64,000 nucleotides of DNA from contig JADJNY010000009.1 of the NCBI GenBank assembly GCA_016714045.1, positions 221,840-285,839 on the forward strand. The letters are read 5' to 3'. Shown piece by piece: positions 1 to 7,912 of this stretch. This DNA comes from Planctomycetota bacterium. GTDB lineage: Bacteria; Planctomycetota; UBA1135; GCA-002686595. The position numbers and the translations under genes were made by a program. Position 1 is the first letter of the stretch. Every line of letters begins with the position of its first letter. Under the pieces are notes generated by a model. That model saw only the letters and a list, made by a program, of their open reading frames with translations, made no database searches and had not been told where the DNA came from.

Positions 1-990
1 GTGACGCTCGACCTCTGTCCGAACGGCGAGCTCGGCGCGATCTACGCGGACGGGTTCCTCCAGCACAACGCGGAGGCGCGCAAGCTCTGGAAGTCCGGCG
101 AGTGGAACCACGTGACCGTGAAGATCACGGGCTCCCCCTACCACATCGTGTCGACGATCAACGGCACGGCGCTCGTCGACTACCAGCAGCCCGCGGGCAT
201 GGAGGGCTTCGTGCCGACGGGCCTGCTCGGCCTGCAGGTGCACGGCAATCGAAACGACCCGCCGCAGAACAAGGTGCAGTTCAAGAACGTGCGCATCCTC
301 GACCTCGCGCCGACGTCGAAGGAGCTCTTCACGAAGGACGCGGACGGTTTCGTCACGCCGACGTCGTGGGGCGTCGCGAACGGATGGAAGAAGCTCTTCG
401 ACGGCAGCTCGCTCGACGGATGGGAGCCGCTCGGCGCGAAGAGCGCGGATTCGGCCGGCTACGCCGCGAAGGACGGCGTGCTCGCGCTGCTCGCGAAGGG
501 CGACAGCGAGACACTCGCGACGAAGGAGGACTTCGAGAACTTCGAGCTGCGCCTCGACTTCAAGATCAGCGCGATGGCGAACTCGGGCCTCTTCCTGCGC
601 GCCGCGCGCGACGGCTCGAACCCCGCGTTCAGCGGCGCGGAAGTGCAGATCCTCGACGACTTCAACTGGGAGACGAAGACGAAGAGCACGTTGAAGCCGT
701 GGCAGCACACGGGGAGCTTGTACGGCTCGATCGCGAGCGGCGAACCGGCCGTGATGCGCGCGCTCGGCGAGTGGAACACCTATGAGCTGCGCTACGTGGG
801 TTCGTGGCTCACGACGAAGCTGAACGGGAAGGTGCTCTATTCGGCCGACACGGCCGCGCTGACGCCGGAGCAGGGCGAGCCGTTCGCGAAGCGCGCGAAG
901 ACGGGCTTCCTCGGCTTGCAGCGCCACGCGGGCGACGTGCAGGGCGAGGCCTACGCGTGGTTCCGCAACGTGTTCGTGCGCAAGTTGTGA
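1..990 (+). CDS. DUF1080 (3-keto-disaccharide hydrolase-type) protein, 5' partial
   Basis: The frame is open from the first base, so the true start lies upstream. The product holds two lectin-like jelly-roll repeats of the DUF1080 family. The first is cut by the window edge (about residues 1-105). The second is complete (about 128-329) and begins with the typical FDGSSLDGWEPLG block; it carries the family landmarks NSGLFLRAARDG, EVQILDD and HTGSLYG, and ends with a W-F-R-N-V-F-V strand. The family is very abundant in Planctomycetes and Verrucomicrobia and acts on sugars or glycans outside the cytoplasm; the exact substrate cannot be read here. The gene ends 25 bp before the peptide transporter on the same strand. 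Confidence 0.85.
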   Translation: MTLDLCPNGELGAIYADGFLQHNAEARKLWKSGEWNHVTVKITGSPYHIVSTINGTALVDYQQPAGMEGFVPTGLLGLQVHGNRNDPPQNKVQFKNVRILDLAPTSKELFTKDADGFVTPTSWGVANGWKKLFDGSSLDGWEPLGAKSADSAGYAAKDGVLALLAKGDSETLATKEDFENFELRLDFKISAMANSGLFLRAARDGSNPAFSGAEVQILDDFNWETKTKSTLKPWQHTGSLYGSIASGEPAVMRALGEWNTYELRYVGSWLTTKLNGKVLYSADTAALTPEQGEPFAKRAKTGFLGLQRHAGDVQGEAYAWFRNVFVRKL

Positions 991-1015
991 CGCCCGCGCG
1001 TCCACCGGCTACCGT

Positions 1016-2596
1016 GTGCCGACGATGAAGCCGAAGCCGCCGGGACGCTTGCCGCGCCAGATCCCGTTCATCATCGCCAACGAGGGTTGCGAGCGCTTCA
1101 GCTTCTACGGGATGCGCAACATCCTGACGACGTTCCTCGCGAGCACGTTCTTCGTCCACCTCACGACCGAGGAAGCGCAAAGTCAGGCCAAGGACATCTT
1201 CCACGTGTTCGTGGCGGGCGTGTACTTCTTCCCCCTGCTCGGCGGGTGGCTCGCGGACCGCTTCTTCGGCAAGTACCGCACGATCCTGTGGGTTTCGATC
1301 GTCTACTGCCTCGGCCATCTGTGCCTGGCGCTGTTCGAGCATTCGCCGCCCGGCTTCTACTTCGGTCTCTTCCTGATCGCGTTGGGCTCGGGCGGGATCA
1401 AGCCGCTGGTCTCGACCTTCATGGGGGACCAGTTCGACCAGTCGAACAAGCACCTCGCCAAGTTCGCGTTCGACGCGTTCTACTGGATCATCAACTTCGG
1501 GTCGTTCTTCGCGTCGCTCTTCATGCCGAAGCTGCTGCAGGGCTGGGGACCCTCGGCGTGGTGGGGTTGGCCCGCGGCCTCCGTCGCGTTCGCGATTCCC
1601 GGCGTGCTCATGCTGCTCGCCACGGTGTTCTTCTGGTGGGGCCGGCGCCGCTACGTCCTGATCCCGCCGGCGCCGCCCGACCCCAATTCGTTCACCGCCG
1701 TGGCGCGGACCGCCCTGACCGCGCGCGGGGGACTCACGCCCGGACTCGCGATCGTTCTCGCCGGCTTCGTGCTCGCCCTCGCGTCCGTCGCGGCGATTCC
1801 GCTCCTGGGCTGGAAGCTCGTCATCGGCCTCTGCCTCGCCTTCGTCCTCGCGCTCGCCGGTTTGTGCACGGGCGCGTGGATCCAACTCGAGGACGCACGC
1901 GGCCGACATCCCGACGCGGCCATCGACGGGGTGCGAGCGGTCCTGCGCGTGCTCGTGATCTTCGCCTTGGTGACGCCGTTCTGGTCCCTGTTCGACCAGA
2001 AGGCCTCGACCTGGGTCTTCCAAGCCGGAGCGATGGCCAAGCCGTCCTGGTTCGACCCGGCTCAGATGCAGGCGCTGAATCCGGCGCTCGTGATGTTGAT
2101 CATCCCGTTCAACAATCTGGTCGTCTTCCCCTGGTTGCGACGCCGAGGGAGGGAGCCCAGCCAGCTCGCGCGTATGGCGTTCGGCATCACGCTCGCGGGA
2201 CTCTCGTGGATCGCGGTCGGTGCGCTGCAGCTCTGGATCGACGGTGGTCACACGGTCTCGATCACGTGGCAGGTGCTCCCGTACGTCCTGCTGACGGCCG
2301 GCGAGGTGCTCGTGTCGGCGACGGGACTCGAGTTCGCGTACAGCCAGGCGCCCCAGGCGATGAAGGGCGCGATCATGAGCTTCTGGAGCCTGGCGGTGAC
2401 CGTCGGCAACCTCTGGGTCCTGATCGTCAACGCCGCGGTGAAGAACGACGTGGTGAACGGCGTCATCGCCGACACGGGCCTCAGCGTGATCGCGTTCCAG
2501 ATGTTCTTCTTCGCGGCCTTCGCCTTCGCCGCGGCCTTCGCGTTCCGTTTCGCGGCGCGGCGCTACCGCATGTCGGACAACTACCGCGCGGCCTGA
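1016..2596 (+). CDS. POT/PTR family proton-dependent oligopeptide transporter
   Basis: A 526-residue polytopic membrane protein. The first helix carries the family signature ending in ERFSFYGMRNIL, equivalent to the ExxERFxYYG motif used for proton coupling. It is followed by GGWLADRFFGKYRTI (the MFS A-like loop), and by GSGGIKPLVSTFMGDQFD, the classic PTR2 signature. About 12 to 14 hydrophobic segments are visible, with the substrate-binding Glu region near GEVLVSATGLEFAYSQAP in the second half. It should import di- or tripeptides with protons across the inner membrane. GTG at 1016 and ATG at 1025 are both possible starts; the difference is three residues. Confidence 0.93.
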   Translation: MPTMKPKPPGRLPRQIPFIIANEGCERFSFYGMRNILTTFLASTFFVHLTTEEAQSQAKDIFHVFVAGVYFFPLLGGWLADRFFGKYRTILWVSIVYCLGHLCLALFEHSPPGFYFGLFLIALGSGGIKPLVSTFMGDQFDQSNKHLAKFAFDAFYWIINFGSFFASLFMPKLLQGWGPSAWWGWPAASVAFAIPGVLMLLATVFFWWGRRRYVLIPPAPPDPNSFTAVARTALTARGGLTPGLAIVLAGFVLALASVAAIPLLGWKLVIGLCLAFVLALAGLCTGAWIQLEDARGRHPDAAIDGVRAVLRVLVIFALVTPFWSLFDQKASTWVFQAGAMAKPSWFDPAQMQALNPALVMLIIPFNNLVVFPWLRRRGREPSQLARMAFGITLAGLSWIAVGALQLWIDGGHTVSITWQVLPYVLLTAGEVLVSATGLEFAYSQAPQAMKGAIMSFWSLAVTVGNLWVLIVNAAVKNDVVNGVIADTGLSVIAFQMFFFAAFAFAAAFAFRFAARRYRMSDNYRAA

Positions 2597-2615
2597 GCTC
2601 GCGAAGGGCGCGCGA

Positions 2616-4208
2616 TCACCGCTTGTGCTTGCGCCGATCGATGCCCATCGCGCGCAGCTTCGACTCGAGCGTCGTCGGCGGCACGCCCAGGAGCTCGGCC
2701 GCGCCGCCCTTGCCGCTGATCTTGCCGCTCGCGCGCTCGAGCGCGGCGGCGACGACGCGCTTTTCGAGCGCATGGAGCTCGGCGATCGTCGTCGGTAGCT
2801 CGCCGGACGTCGCCCCGAACCGCTTCGCCCCGGCGCCGACCGCCGCGCCGCGCTCCGTCGCCGCCGACGAAGCGCCGCCGAGGTCGGGGAAGCGCAGGCT
2901 CCCGCCGCGGGAGAGGATCACCGCGCGCTCGACGACGTGCTGCAGCTCGCGCACGTTGCCCGGCCAGTCGTACTGCTGGAGCTCGCGCGCTTGCGCCTGC
3001 GTCAAGCGCGGCTCGGACACCGCGAGCCGGCGCGCGGAACGCTTCACGAAGTGCTGCGCGAGCATGGGCACGTCCTCGCGCCGCGCGCGCAAGGGCGGCA
3101 CCTCGATCGGGAACACGCTGAGCCGGTAGTAGAGGTCCGCGCGGAAGCGCCCGCGCGCGACCTCCTCCGCGAGGTCGCGGTTCGTCGCGGCGATCAGGCG
3201 CACGTCCGCCTTGCGCGTCCGCCCGTCGCCGACGCGCTCGAACGTGCCTTCCTGCAGGACGCGCAGGAGCTTGGGCTGGTGCGCGAGCGGGATCTCCCCC
3301 ACCTCGTCGAGGAACAGCGTCCCGCCGTCCGCGAGCTCGAACCGGCCGACGCGGTCGCGCGCGGCGCCCGTGAACGCGCCGCGCACGTGCCCGAAGAACT
3401 CGCTCTCGAAGAGCTCGCCCGGCACCGCGCCGCAGTTCACCTTGATCAACGGGTGCCCGCGGCGCGCGCTGCGCTCGTGCACGGCGTGCGCGACGAGCTC
3501 CTTGCCGACGCCCGACTCGCCGAGCACGAGCACGCTCGCCTCCGTCGGCGCGACCATCTCGATCTGGCGCAGGACCTTGCCGAGCGCCGGCGAGCCGCCG
3601 AGCAGGTCGCCGAAGGACGACGCGACCTCCTCGCGCAGGTAGTCGTTCTCGAGCTCGAGCTTGCGCTTCAGCTGGCTGATCTCCTCGAACGCGCGCGCGT
3701 TCGAGATCGCGAGCGCGGCGTGGTCGGCGAAGGTGCGCAGCCACGCGAAGTCGCTCGCGGGGATCGGCCGGCGGTCGAAGACGCCGAGTACGCCGAGCGT
3801 TTCGCCGCGCGCGATCAGGGGCTGCGCCGCGAACGCGCGGATCGACTCGGAGCGGATCCACGCGGGCTCGGCGATCCACGGGTCGTCGGGCGCGAGCTCG
3901 CCGAGCAAGACGCCCTCACCCGTCGCCGCGACGCGGCCGATCTTGCGGTCGCCGATTTCGAACCGCGCGAAGCGGCCGTCGAGCTTCTTCGCGTCGGCGC
4001 CCGACGCGTGCAGGTTGCCGGCGCTGGCCGCGAGCTGGAGCCAGCGCTCCTCGCCGCGGTCGTTCGACGCGCGCTGCACGAGCCAGATGCGCGCGAGCGC
4101 CACGTTCGGGCAGTGGGCGATGCCGTCGGCGAGGAGATCGAGCACGAGGTCGGTCGAGCGCGCATCGGCGATCGCGAGCATGACCTTCTGGAGGACGTCG
4201 AGGTTCAC
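2616..4208 (-). CDS. Sigma-54-dependent transcriptional activator (GAF-AAA+-Fis)
   Basis: A 530-residue bacterial enhancer-binding protein. Residues about 10-175 form a GAF-like sensor domain. The central AAA+ domain has Walker A GESGVGKE, the sigma-54 contact loop GAFTGA, Walker B GTLFLDEVGEIP and the arginine-finger region around the ATNRDL segment. The C-terminal 50 residues (KISGKGGAAELLGVPPTTLE) are a Fis-type DNA-binding helix-turn-helix. It couples ATP hydrolysis to open-complex formation by RpoN polymerase. The architecture resembles NorR or FhlA, so it may sense a small molecule or a redox signal, but no ligand can be assigned. It is divergent from the AhpD-like gene at 4425, the obvious candidate target. 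Confidence 0.93.
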   Translation of the reverse strand: MNLDVLQKVMLAIADARSTDLVLDLLADGIAHCPNVALARIWLVQRASNDRGEERWLQLAASAGNLHASGADAKKLDGRFARFEIGDRKIGRVAATGEGVLLGELAPDDPWIAEPAWIRSESIRAFAAQPLIARGETLGVLGVFDRRPIPASDFAWLRTFADHAALAISNARAFEEISQLKRKLELENDYLREEVASSFGDLLGGSPALGKVLRQIEMVAPTEASVLVLGESGVGKELVAHAVHERSARRGHPLIKVNCGAVPGELFESEFFGHVRGAFTGAARDRVGRFELADGGTLFLDEVGEIPLAHQPKLLRVLQEGTFERVGDGRTRKADVRLIAATNRDLAEEVARGRFRADLYYRLSVFPIEVPPLRARREDVPMLAQHFVKRSARRLAVSEPRLTQAQARELQQYDWPGNVRELQHVVERAVILSRGGSLRFPDLGGASSAATERGAAVGAGAKRFGATSGELPTTIAELHALEKRVVAAALERASGKISGKGGAAELLGVPPTTLESKLRAMGIDRRKHKR

Positions 4209-4220
4209 GCGGCGACGGTA

Positions 4221-4275
4221 TCACGAGATCCAGGGAATGAACTCACGAGCCTTCGTGATTCACGAGGACCCGTGA
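4221..4275. promoter_or_regulatory. Cluster of TCACGA/CGTGA half-sites between divergent genes
   Basis: The 216-bp gap between the sigma-54 activator and the AhpD-like gene holds five TCACGA or CGTGA half-sites in 55 bp. They form two short dyads: CACGA-GCCT-TCGTG at 4244-4257 and TCACG-AGGACC-CGTGA at 4260-4275. Enhancer-binding proteins normally bind such dyads upstream of their targets. I could not find a convincing GG-N10-GC sigma-54 promoter before 4425, so the assignment is inference. The rest of the gap shows nothing else recognisable. Confidence 0.4.
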
Positions 4276-4424
4276 GCTGCCCCCAGGGCCATGCGTTCAC
4301 ACTCAAAGCCTTTTAGCTCCAGGACTTGAGCCTGCATGGAGCACCACGGCACGCCGCCTGCCTTAGCTCCCTCATCGCCGCACCAAACTCGGCCCTCGAA
4401 CCCGAACCCAGAAAGCCAACCACC

Positions 4425-5015
4425 ATGCCCCGCCTCCCGCTCATCCAGAACGAAACCGCCTCCCCCCGCGCCCAGGAGCTCCTCGCCGGCGTGCAGAAGA
4501 AGCTCGGTCTCGTCCCCAACATGACCCGCGTCCTCGCCCACTCGCCGGCGGCGCTCGAGGGCTACCTCGCCTTCGGCGGCGCGCTCGCGACAGGCACGCT
4601 CTCCGCGGCGGTGCGCGAGGAGCTCGCGCTCGTCGTCGGCGAGACCCACGGCTGCGGCTACTGCCTCTCCGCCCACACCGCGATCGGCAAGAAGGTCGGC
4701 CTGAAGGAGGACGCGATCCTCGACGCGCGCCGCGGTCGTTCGAAGGACCCGAAGACGAACGCGCTGCTCGTGCTCGCCCGCACGATCGCGCTGAAGCGCG
4801 GCGAGCTCACAGACGCGGACCTGCGCACCGCGCGCGAGGCAGGCGTCTCGGACGCCGAGATCGTCGAGGTCGTCGGCGCCGTCGCGCTCAACGTCTACAC
4901 GAACTGGCTGAACCACGTCGCCGCGACGCCGATCGACTTCCCCGAGGTGAAGCCCGGCGTGCCCGCCGCCGACACCCACGCCACGAGCTGCGCCACGGGC
5001 GCCTGCGGAGCCTGA
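4425..5015 (+). CDS. Carboxymuconolactone decarboxylase / AhpD-like peroxidase family protein
   Basis: About 196 residues, all-helical. The redox motif CGYCLSAHT at about residue 75 is the CxxC-xxxH active site of AhpD-type alkylhydroperoxidases, which reduce peroxides with an attacking cysteine. The lines before (VREELALVVGETHGCGYC) and after (YTNWLNHVAATPID) match the peroxidase-related subgroup. ATG at 4425 (MPRLPLIQN) is preferred because upstream residues in the same frame look random. The C terminus is Cys-containing (CATGACGA). The stop is 2 bp from the next ATG, so the pair is almost certainly co-transcribed and possibly translationally coupled. Confidence 0.88.
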   Translation: MPRLPLIQNETASPRAQELLAGVQKKLGLVPNMTRVLAHSPAALEGYLAFGGALATGTLSAAVREELALVVGETHGCGYCLSAHTAIGKKVGLKEDAILDARRGRSKDPKTNALLVLARTIALKRGELTDADLRTAREAGVSDAEIVEVVGAVALNVYTNWLNHVAATPIDFPEVKPGVPAADTHATSCATGACGA

Positions 5016-5017
5016 CC

Positions 5018-5389
5018 ATGAAGCTCGCCATCTTCGTCCTCTCCGATCCCACGCGCGGCGAGGAAGCGCTCGGCCGCGTGTTCAACGCGCTCGCGCTCGC
5101 CGCCGACGGCAAGCGCGCGGGCAACGCGGTCTCCGTCGTGTTCGCCGGGGCGGGAACGCGCTGGCCGAAGGAGCTTACGAAGCTCGGCCATCCGGCGAAG
5201 GCGCTCTACGAATCCGTGCGCGACGTCGTCGCGGGCGCCTCCTGCGGCTGCTCCGACGTGTTCGGGGCGCGCGCGAGCGTCGAAGCGTGCGGCGTGCCGC
5301 TGCTCACGGAGAACGCCCTCGCCGGCACCTCCGGGCTCGCGAGCGTCCGCGACTTCGTCGCGCGTGGATACACGCCGATCGTGTTCTGA
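5018..5389 (+). CDS. DsrE-like family protein
   Basis: 123 residues with an alternating beta-alpha pattern. The N terminus (KLAIFVLSDPTRGEEALGRV) and the strand VSVVFAGAGTRW, then a Cys-rich loop GASCGCSDVFG, resemble DsrE/DsrF-like proteins that handle sulfur or reactive cysteines. The gene lies 2 bp after the AhpD-like gene and probably forms a small redox operon with it, opposite the sigma-54 activator. The precise role is unknown. Confidence 0.7.
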   Translation: MKLAIFVLSDPTRGEEALGRVFNALALAADGKRAGNAVSVVFAGAGTRWPKELTKLGHPAKALYESVRDVVAGASCGCSDVFGARASVEACGVPLLTENALAGTSGLASVRDFVARGYTPIVF

Positions 5390-5446
5390 TCCCATCGTCC
5401 GCTCCCCGGCGCCCGCGGCCGGGGAGCTCGCCACCCGCCCCCCACC

Positions 5447-6055
5447 ATGGCCGAGAACTTCCTCCGCATTGCCTTCACCCCGTCCGTGCTCGACGCGCAG
5501 CGCCGCGCCTACGGCCGCGCGCAGGGCCCGCTCCCCGGTGAATCCAGGGGCGCCGTCGACGCGATCGGGCCGGACGAGCGCGCTTTCATCGAAGCGCGCG
5601 ACTCCTTCTACATGGCGACCGTGTCCGAGACCGGCTGGCCCTACGTGCAGCACCGCGGCGGTCCCGCGGGCTTCCTGCGCGTGCTCGACGCGCGCACGAT
5701 CGCGTTCGCGGACGTGCGCGGCAATCGCCAGCTCGTCAGCGCGGGCAACCTCGCGCACGACGCGCGTGTTGCGCTGATCCTCGTCGACTACCCGCGGCGT
5801 GCGCGACTGAAGGTCCTCGGGCGCGCAAGCGTGCTCGACCCGAAGGAGCATCCCGAGCTCGCGGCACAGCTCCTCCCCGCCGGCAAGGTCGAGCGCATCG
5901 TGCGGATCGACGTCGTCGGGCTCGACTGGAACTGCCCGCAGAACCTGACGCCGCGCTACACCGAGGCGGAGGTCGAGGAGTACGCTTCGGTTCTGCGCGC
6001 GCGCATCGCGGAGCTCGAGGCCGAGCTCGCCACGCGCGCGGACGGCCGCACCTGA
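5447..6055 (+). CDS. Pyridoxamine 5'-phosphate oxidase-like FMN-binding protein
   Basis: 202 residues. It has the split-barrel fold signature: ARDSFYMATVSETGWPYVQH, a beta strand pair with the typical GWPYVQHRGGP, then a GNRQLVSAGNLAHDARVALI segment that usually contacts FMN phosphate. The C terminus is a helical extension ending in a coiled stretch (ARIAELEAEL). This subgroup is close to the pyridoxamine-oxidase-related general stress proteins and not to true PdxH. The substrate is unknown. It starts 57 bp after the DsrE-like gene on the same strand and may belong to the same redox unit. Confidence 0.85.
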   Translation: MAENFLRIAFTPSVLDAQRRAYGRAQGPLPGESRGAVDAIGPDERAFIEARDSFYMATVSETGWPYVQHRGGPAGFLRVLDARTIAFADVRGNRQLVSAGNLAHDARVALILVDYPRRARLKVLGRASVLDPKEHPELAAQLLPAGKVERIVRIDVVGLDWNCPQNLTPRYTEAEVEEYASVLRARIAELEAELATRADGRT

Positions 6056-6074
6056 CCGCGCCGCGAGGGCTCGC

Positions 6075-6671
6075 ATGGACCCCGCCTTCCTGGTCGACAG
6101 CTACGCGACGGAGCGCGTGAAGACGCTCTCCGTCTGGTCGCAGTTCCAGGACGAGGACCTCGCGCACCGGATCGAGCCGCGCGCGCGCACGCCGCACGAG
6201 CACTTCGTGCACCAGTGCGTCAGCGAGGACACGTGGATGCGGACGATGCTCGGGATCGACGTCGGACGGCCCGCGCTGCCGGAGCGGGAGACGCGCGTCG
6301 AGTTCCTGCGGCACTACGCGGCGGCGTCCGAAGCGCGGCTCGCGGCTCTGCGCGTGCGCGACTCGGCGTGGTTCGACGGCACCGCTTCGTTCTTCGGCGT
6401 CGAGAAGAGCCGCGCGTGGATCCTGGTGCGGCGACTCACGCACACGGCGCACCACCGCGGGCAGCTGACGATGCTGCTGCGCGAGCTCGGACGCGCGCTG
6501 TACTCGACCTACGGCCCGACGGCGGACACCGGCGGGCTCGCGCAGAACGGCGCGCGCGTCGTGTACCGCTACGCGAGCGTCGAGGACCTGCTCGAGGCGG
6601 AAGCGGAGGGCGGCGCATGGCCCGCGCTGCCCGGAGCGGGCGCGAGGCCCGTCTCCGAGCGCCGTCCGTGA
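6075..6671 (+). CDS. DinB family protein
   Basis: 198 residues, four-helix-bundle family of putative metal-dependent thiol transferases. The expected metal ligands are seen as HEHFVHQ near residue 40 and HTAHHRGQ near residue 128, the second being the diagnostic H-H-R-G-Q helix of DinB proteins. It follows the PNPOx-like gene by 19 bp. The family takes part in thiol chemistry or detoxification; no specific substrate can be stated. Confidence 0.85.
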   Translation: MDPAFLVDSYATERVKTLSVWSQFQDEDLAHRIEPRARTPHEHFVHQCVSEDTWMRTMLGIDVGRPALPERETRVEFLRHYAAASEARLAALRVRDSAWFDGTASFFGVEKSRAWILVRRLTHTAHHRGQLTMLLRELGRALYSTYGPTADTGGLAQNGARVVYRYASVEDLLEAEAEGGAWPALPGAGARPVSERRP

Positions 6672-6693
6672 GCCGCGGTCCGCGCGCGACGGG

Positions 6694-7635
6694 CTACTTC
6701 TTCGGCGCGGGCACGACCTCGATCGCGATCTTGCCGACGGTGTGGCCTTCCTTCGACAGCGCGAGCGCCTTCGCCGCGTCGGCGAGGGGGAACGTCGCGC
6801 TGACGTGCGGCTTCACCTTGCCCTGGTCGACGAGCGTCGCGAGCTCCTTCAGCTGCGCGGCGTTGGGCTTGAGCAGCATTCCCGCGCCGCGCAGCCCGCG
6901 CGCCTCGAGCTCCTTCGCGGAGGGCGGCCCGACGATCGAGACGAGGAAGCCGCCCTTCTTCAGCACGCCGAGGCTCCGCGTCTGCGTCTCGCCGCCGACC
7001 ATGTCGAAGACGACGTCGACGTCCTTCACGAGCTCCTCGAACTTCTGCGCCTGGTAGTCGATCACGACGTCCGCGCCGAGCTCCTTCACGAACGCGAGCT
7101 TCTCCTTCGACGCCGTCGCGTAGACCTGGGCGCCCTTCCACTTCGCGAGCTGCACCGCGAAGTGCCCGACGCCGCCCGCGCCGGCGTGGACGAGCACGCT
7201 CTGGCCCGCCTCGAGCTTCGCCGCGTCGAACAACGCCTGCCACGCCGTCAGCGCCGCGAGCGGGATCGCCGCCGCGTGCGCGTGGTCGATCGACTTGGGC
7301 TTCTTCGCGACGTCGCTCGCGGGGAGCACGACGTACTCCGCGAACGCGCCGCCGCGCATCAGGTTCGCGTACGCGTAGACCTCGTCGCCGGCCTGGAAGC
7401 TCGCGACGTCCGCGCCGAGGGCCTCGACGACGCCCGACACGTCGCAGCCGACCGTGTACGGGAACGACTGCTTCAGCGAAGGGATGAGCCCTTGGACGAT
7501 CTTCCAGTCGACCGGGTTCACGGCGGAGGCGTGCACGCGCACGAGGAGCTCGCCTGCCTTCGGCGCCGGCTTCGGCGCGTCCTCGACCTTCACGGCGTCG
7601 GGCGCGCCGAAGCTCGCGATGCGCGCGGCCTTCAT
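6694..7635 (-). CDS. NADP-dependent MDR-family oxidoreductase (quinone oxidoreductase-like)
   Basis: About 313 residues from ATG 7635. The catalytic GroES-like half begins MKAARIASFGAPDAVKVED; the Rossmann half has the nucleotide loop VLVHAGAGGVGHFAVQLAK and the NADP-linked strand VYATASKEK. There is no structural zinc Cys cluster, which fits the zinc-free quinone-reductase branch. A better ribosome site (GGAGGT, 5 nt before a GTG at 7707) would add 24 hydrophobic residues, starting with a VFALVPFLSS stretch, that could act as a signal-like leader. The start is therefore uncertain. The gene is convergent with the DinB gene and divergent from the antiporter. Confidence 0.88.
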   Translation of the reverse strand: MKAARIASFGAPDAVKVEDAPKPAPKAGELLVRVHASAVNPVDWKIVQGLIPSLKQSFPYTVGCDVSGVVEALGADVASFQAGDEVYAYANLMRGGAFAEYVVLPASDVAKKPKSIDHAHAAAIPLAALTAWQALFDAAKLEAGQSVLVHAGAGGVGHFAVQLAKWKGAQVYATASKEKLAFVKELGADVVIDYQAQKFEELVKDVDVVFDMVGGETQTRSLGVLKKGGFLVSIVGPPSAKELEARGLRGAGMLLKPNAAQLKELATLVDQGKVKPHVSATFPLADAAKALALSKEGHTVGKIAIEVVPAPKK

Positions 7636-7912
7636 CGTGGCGCCGTTCGTGGACTGGAACGGGACGAACGCGAGCACGCTGGAAAGGAACGGGACGAGTG
7701 CGAACACCGGTGACCTCCGTGAAAGGAGGCCCACGGTAGCGGCGGCACGTCCGCGGGCATCGCGCGAACGAGCAAGGCTTGCGCAAGCGCCCCTCGTCCG
7801 ACGCCCGCGCGCGATCCCTGCGCGTCCTGGCGCGACTCGCGGCGCCGCGCGCTTGCTCGAGGAGGCCCGGGCCGCGATCCTCGTCGGCCCGTGCGCCGCT
7901 CGCGCCGAAGCC

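Noticed and set aside
809..2773. Long minus-strand frame opposite the peptide transporter
   Set aside because: It lacks any family pattern, is Arg-rich and mirrors a clear transporter gene on the other strand; typical of GC-rich DNA.
4276..4424. Sigma-54 -24/-12 promoter before the AhpD-like gene
   Set aside because: The closest GG/GC pair has the wrong spacing, so I do not claim it.
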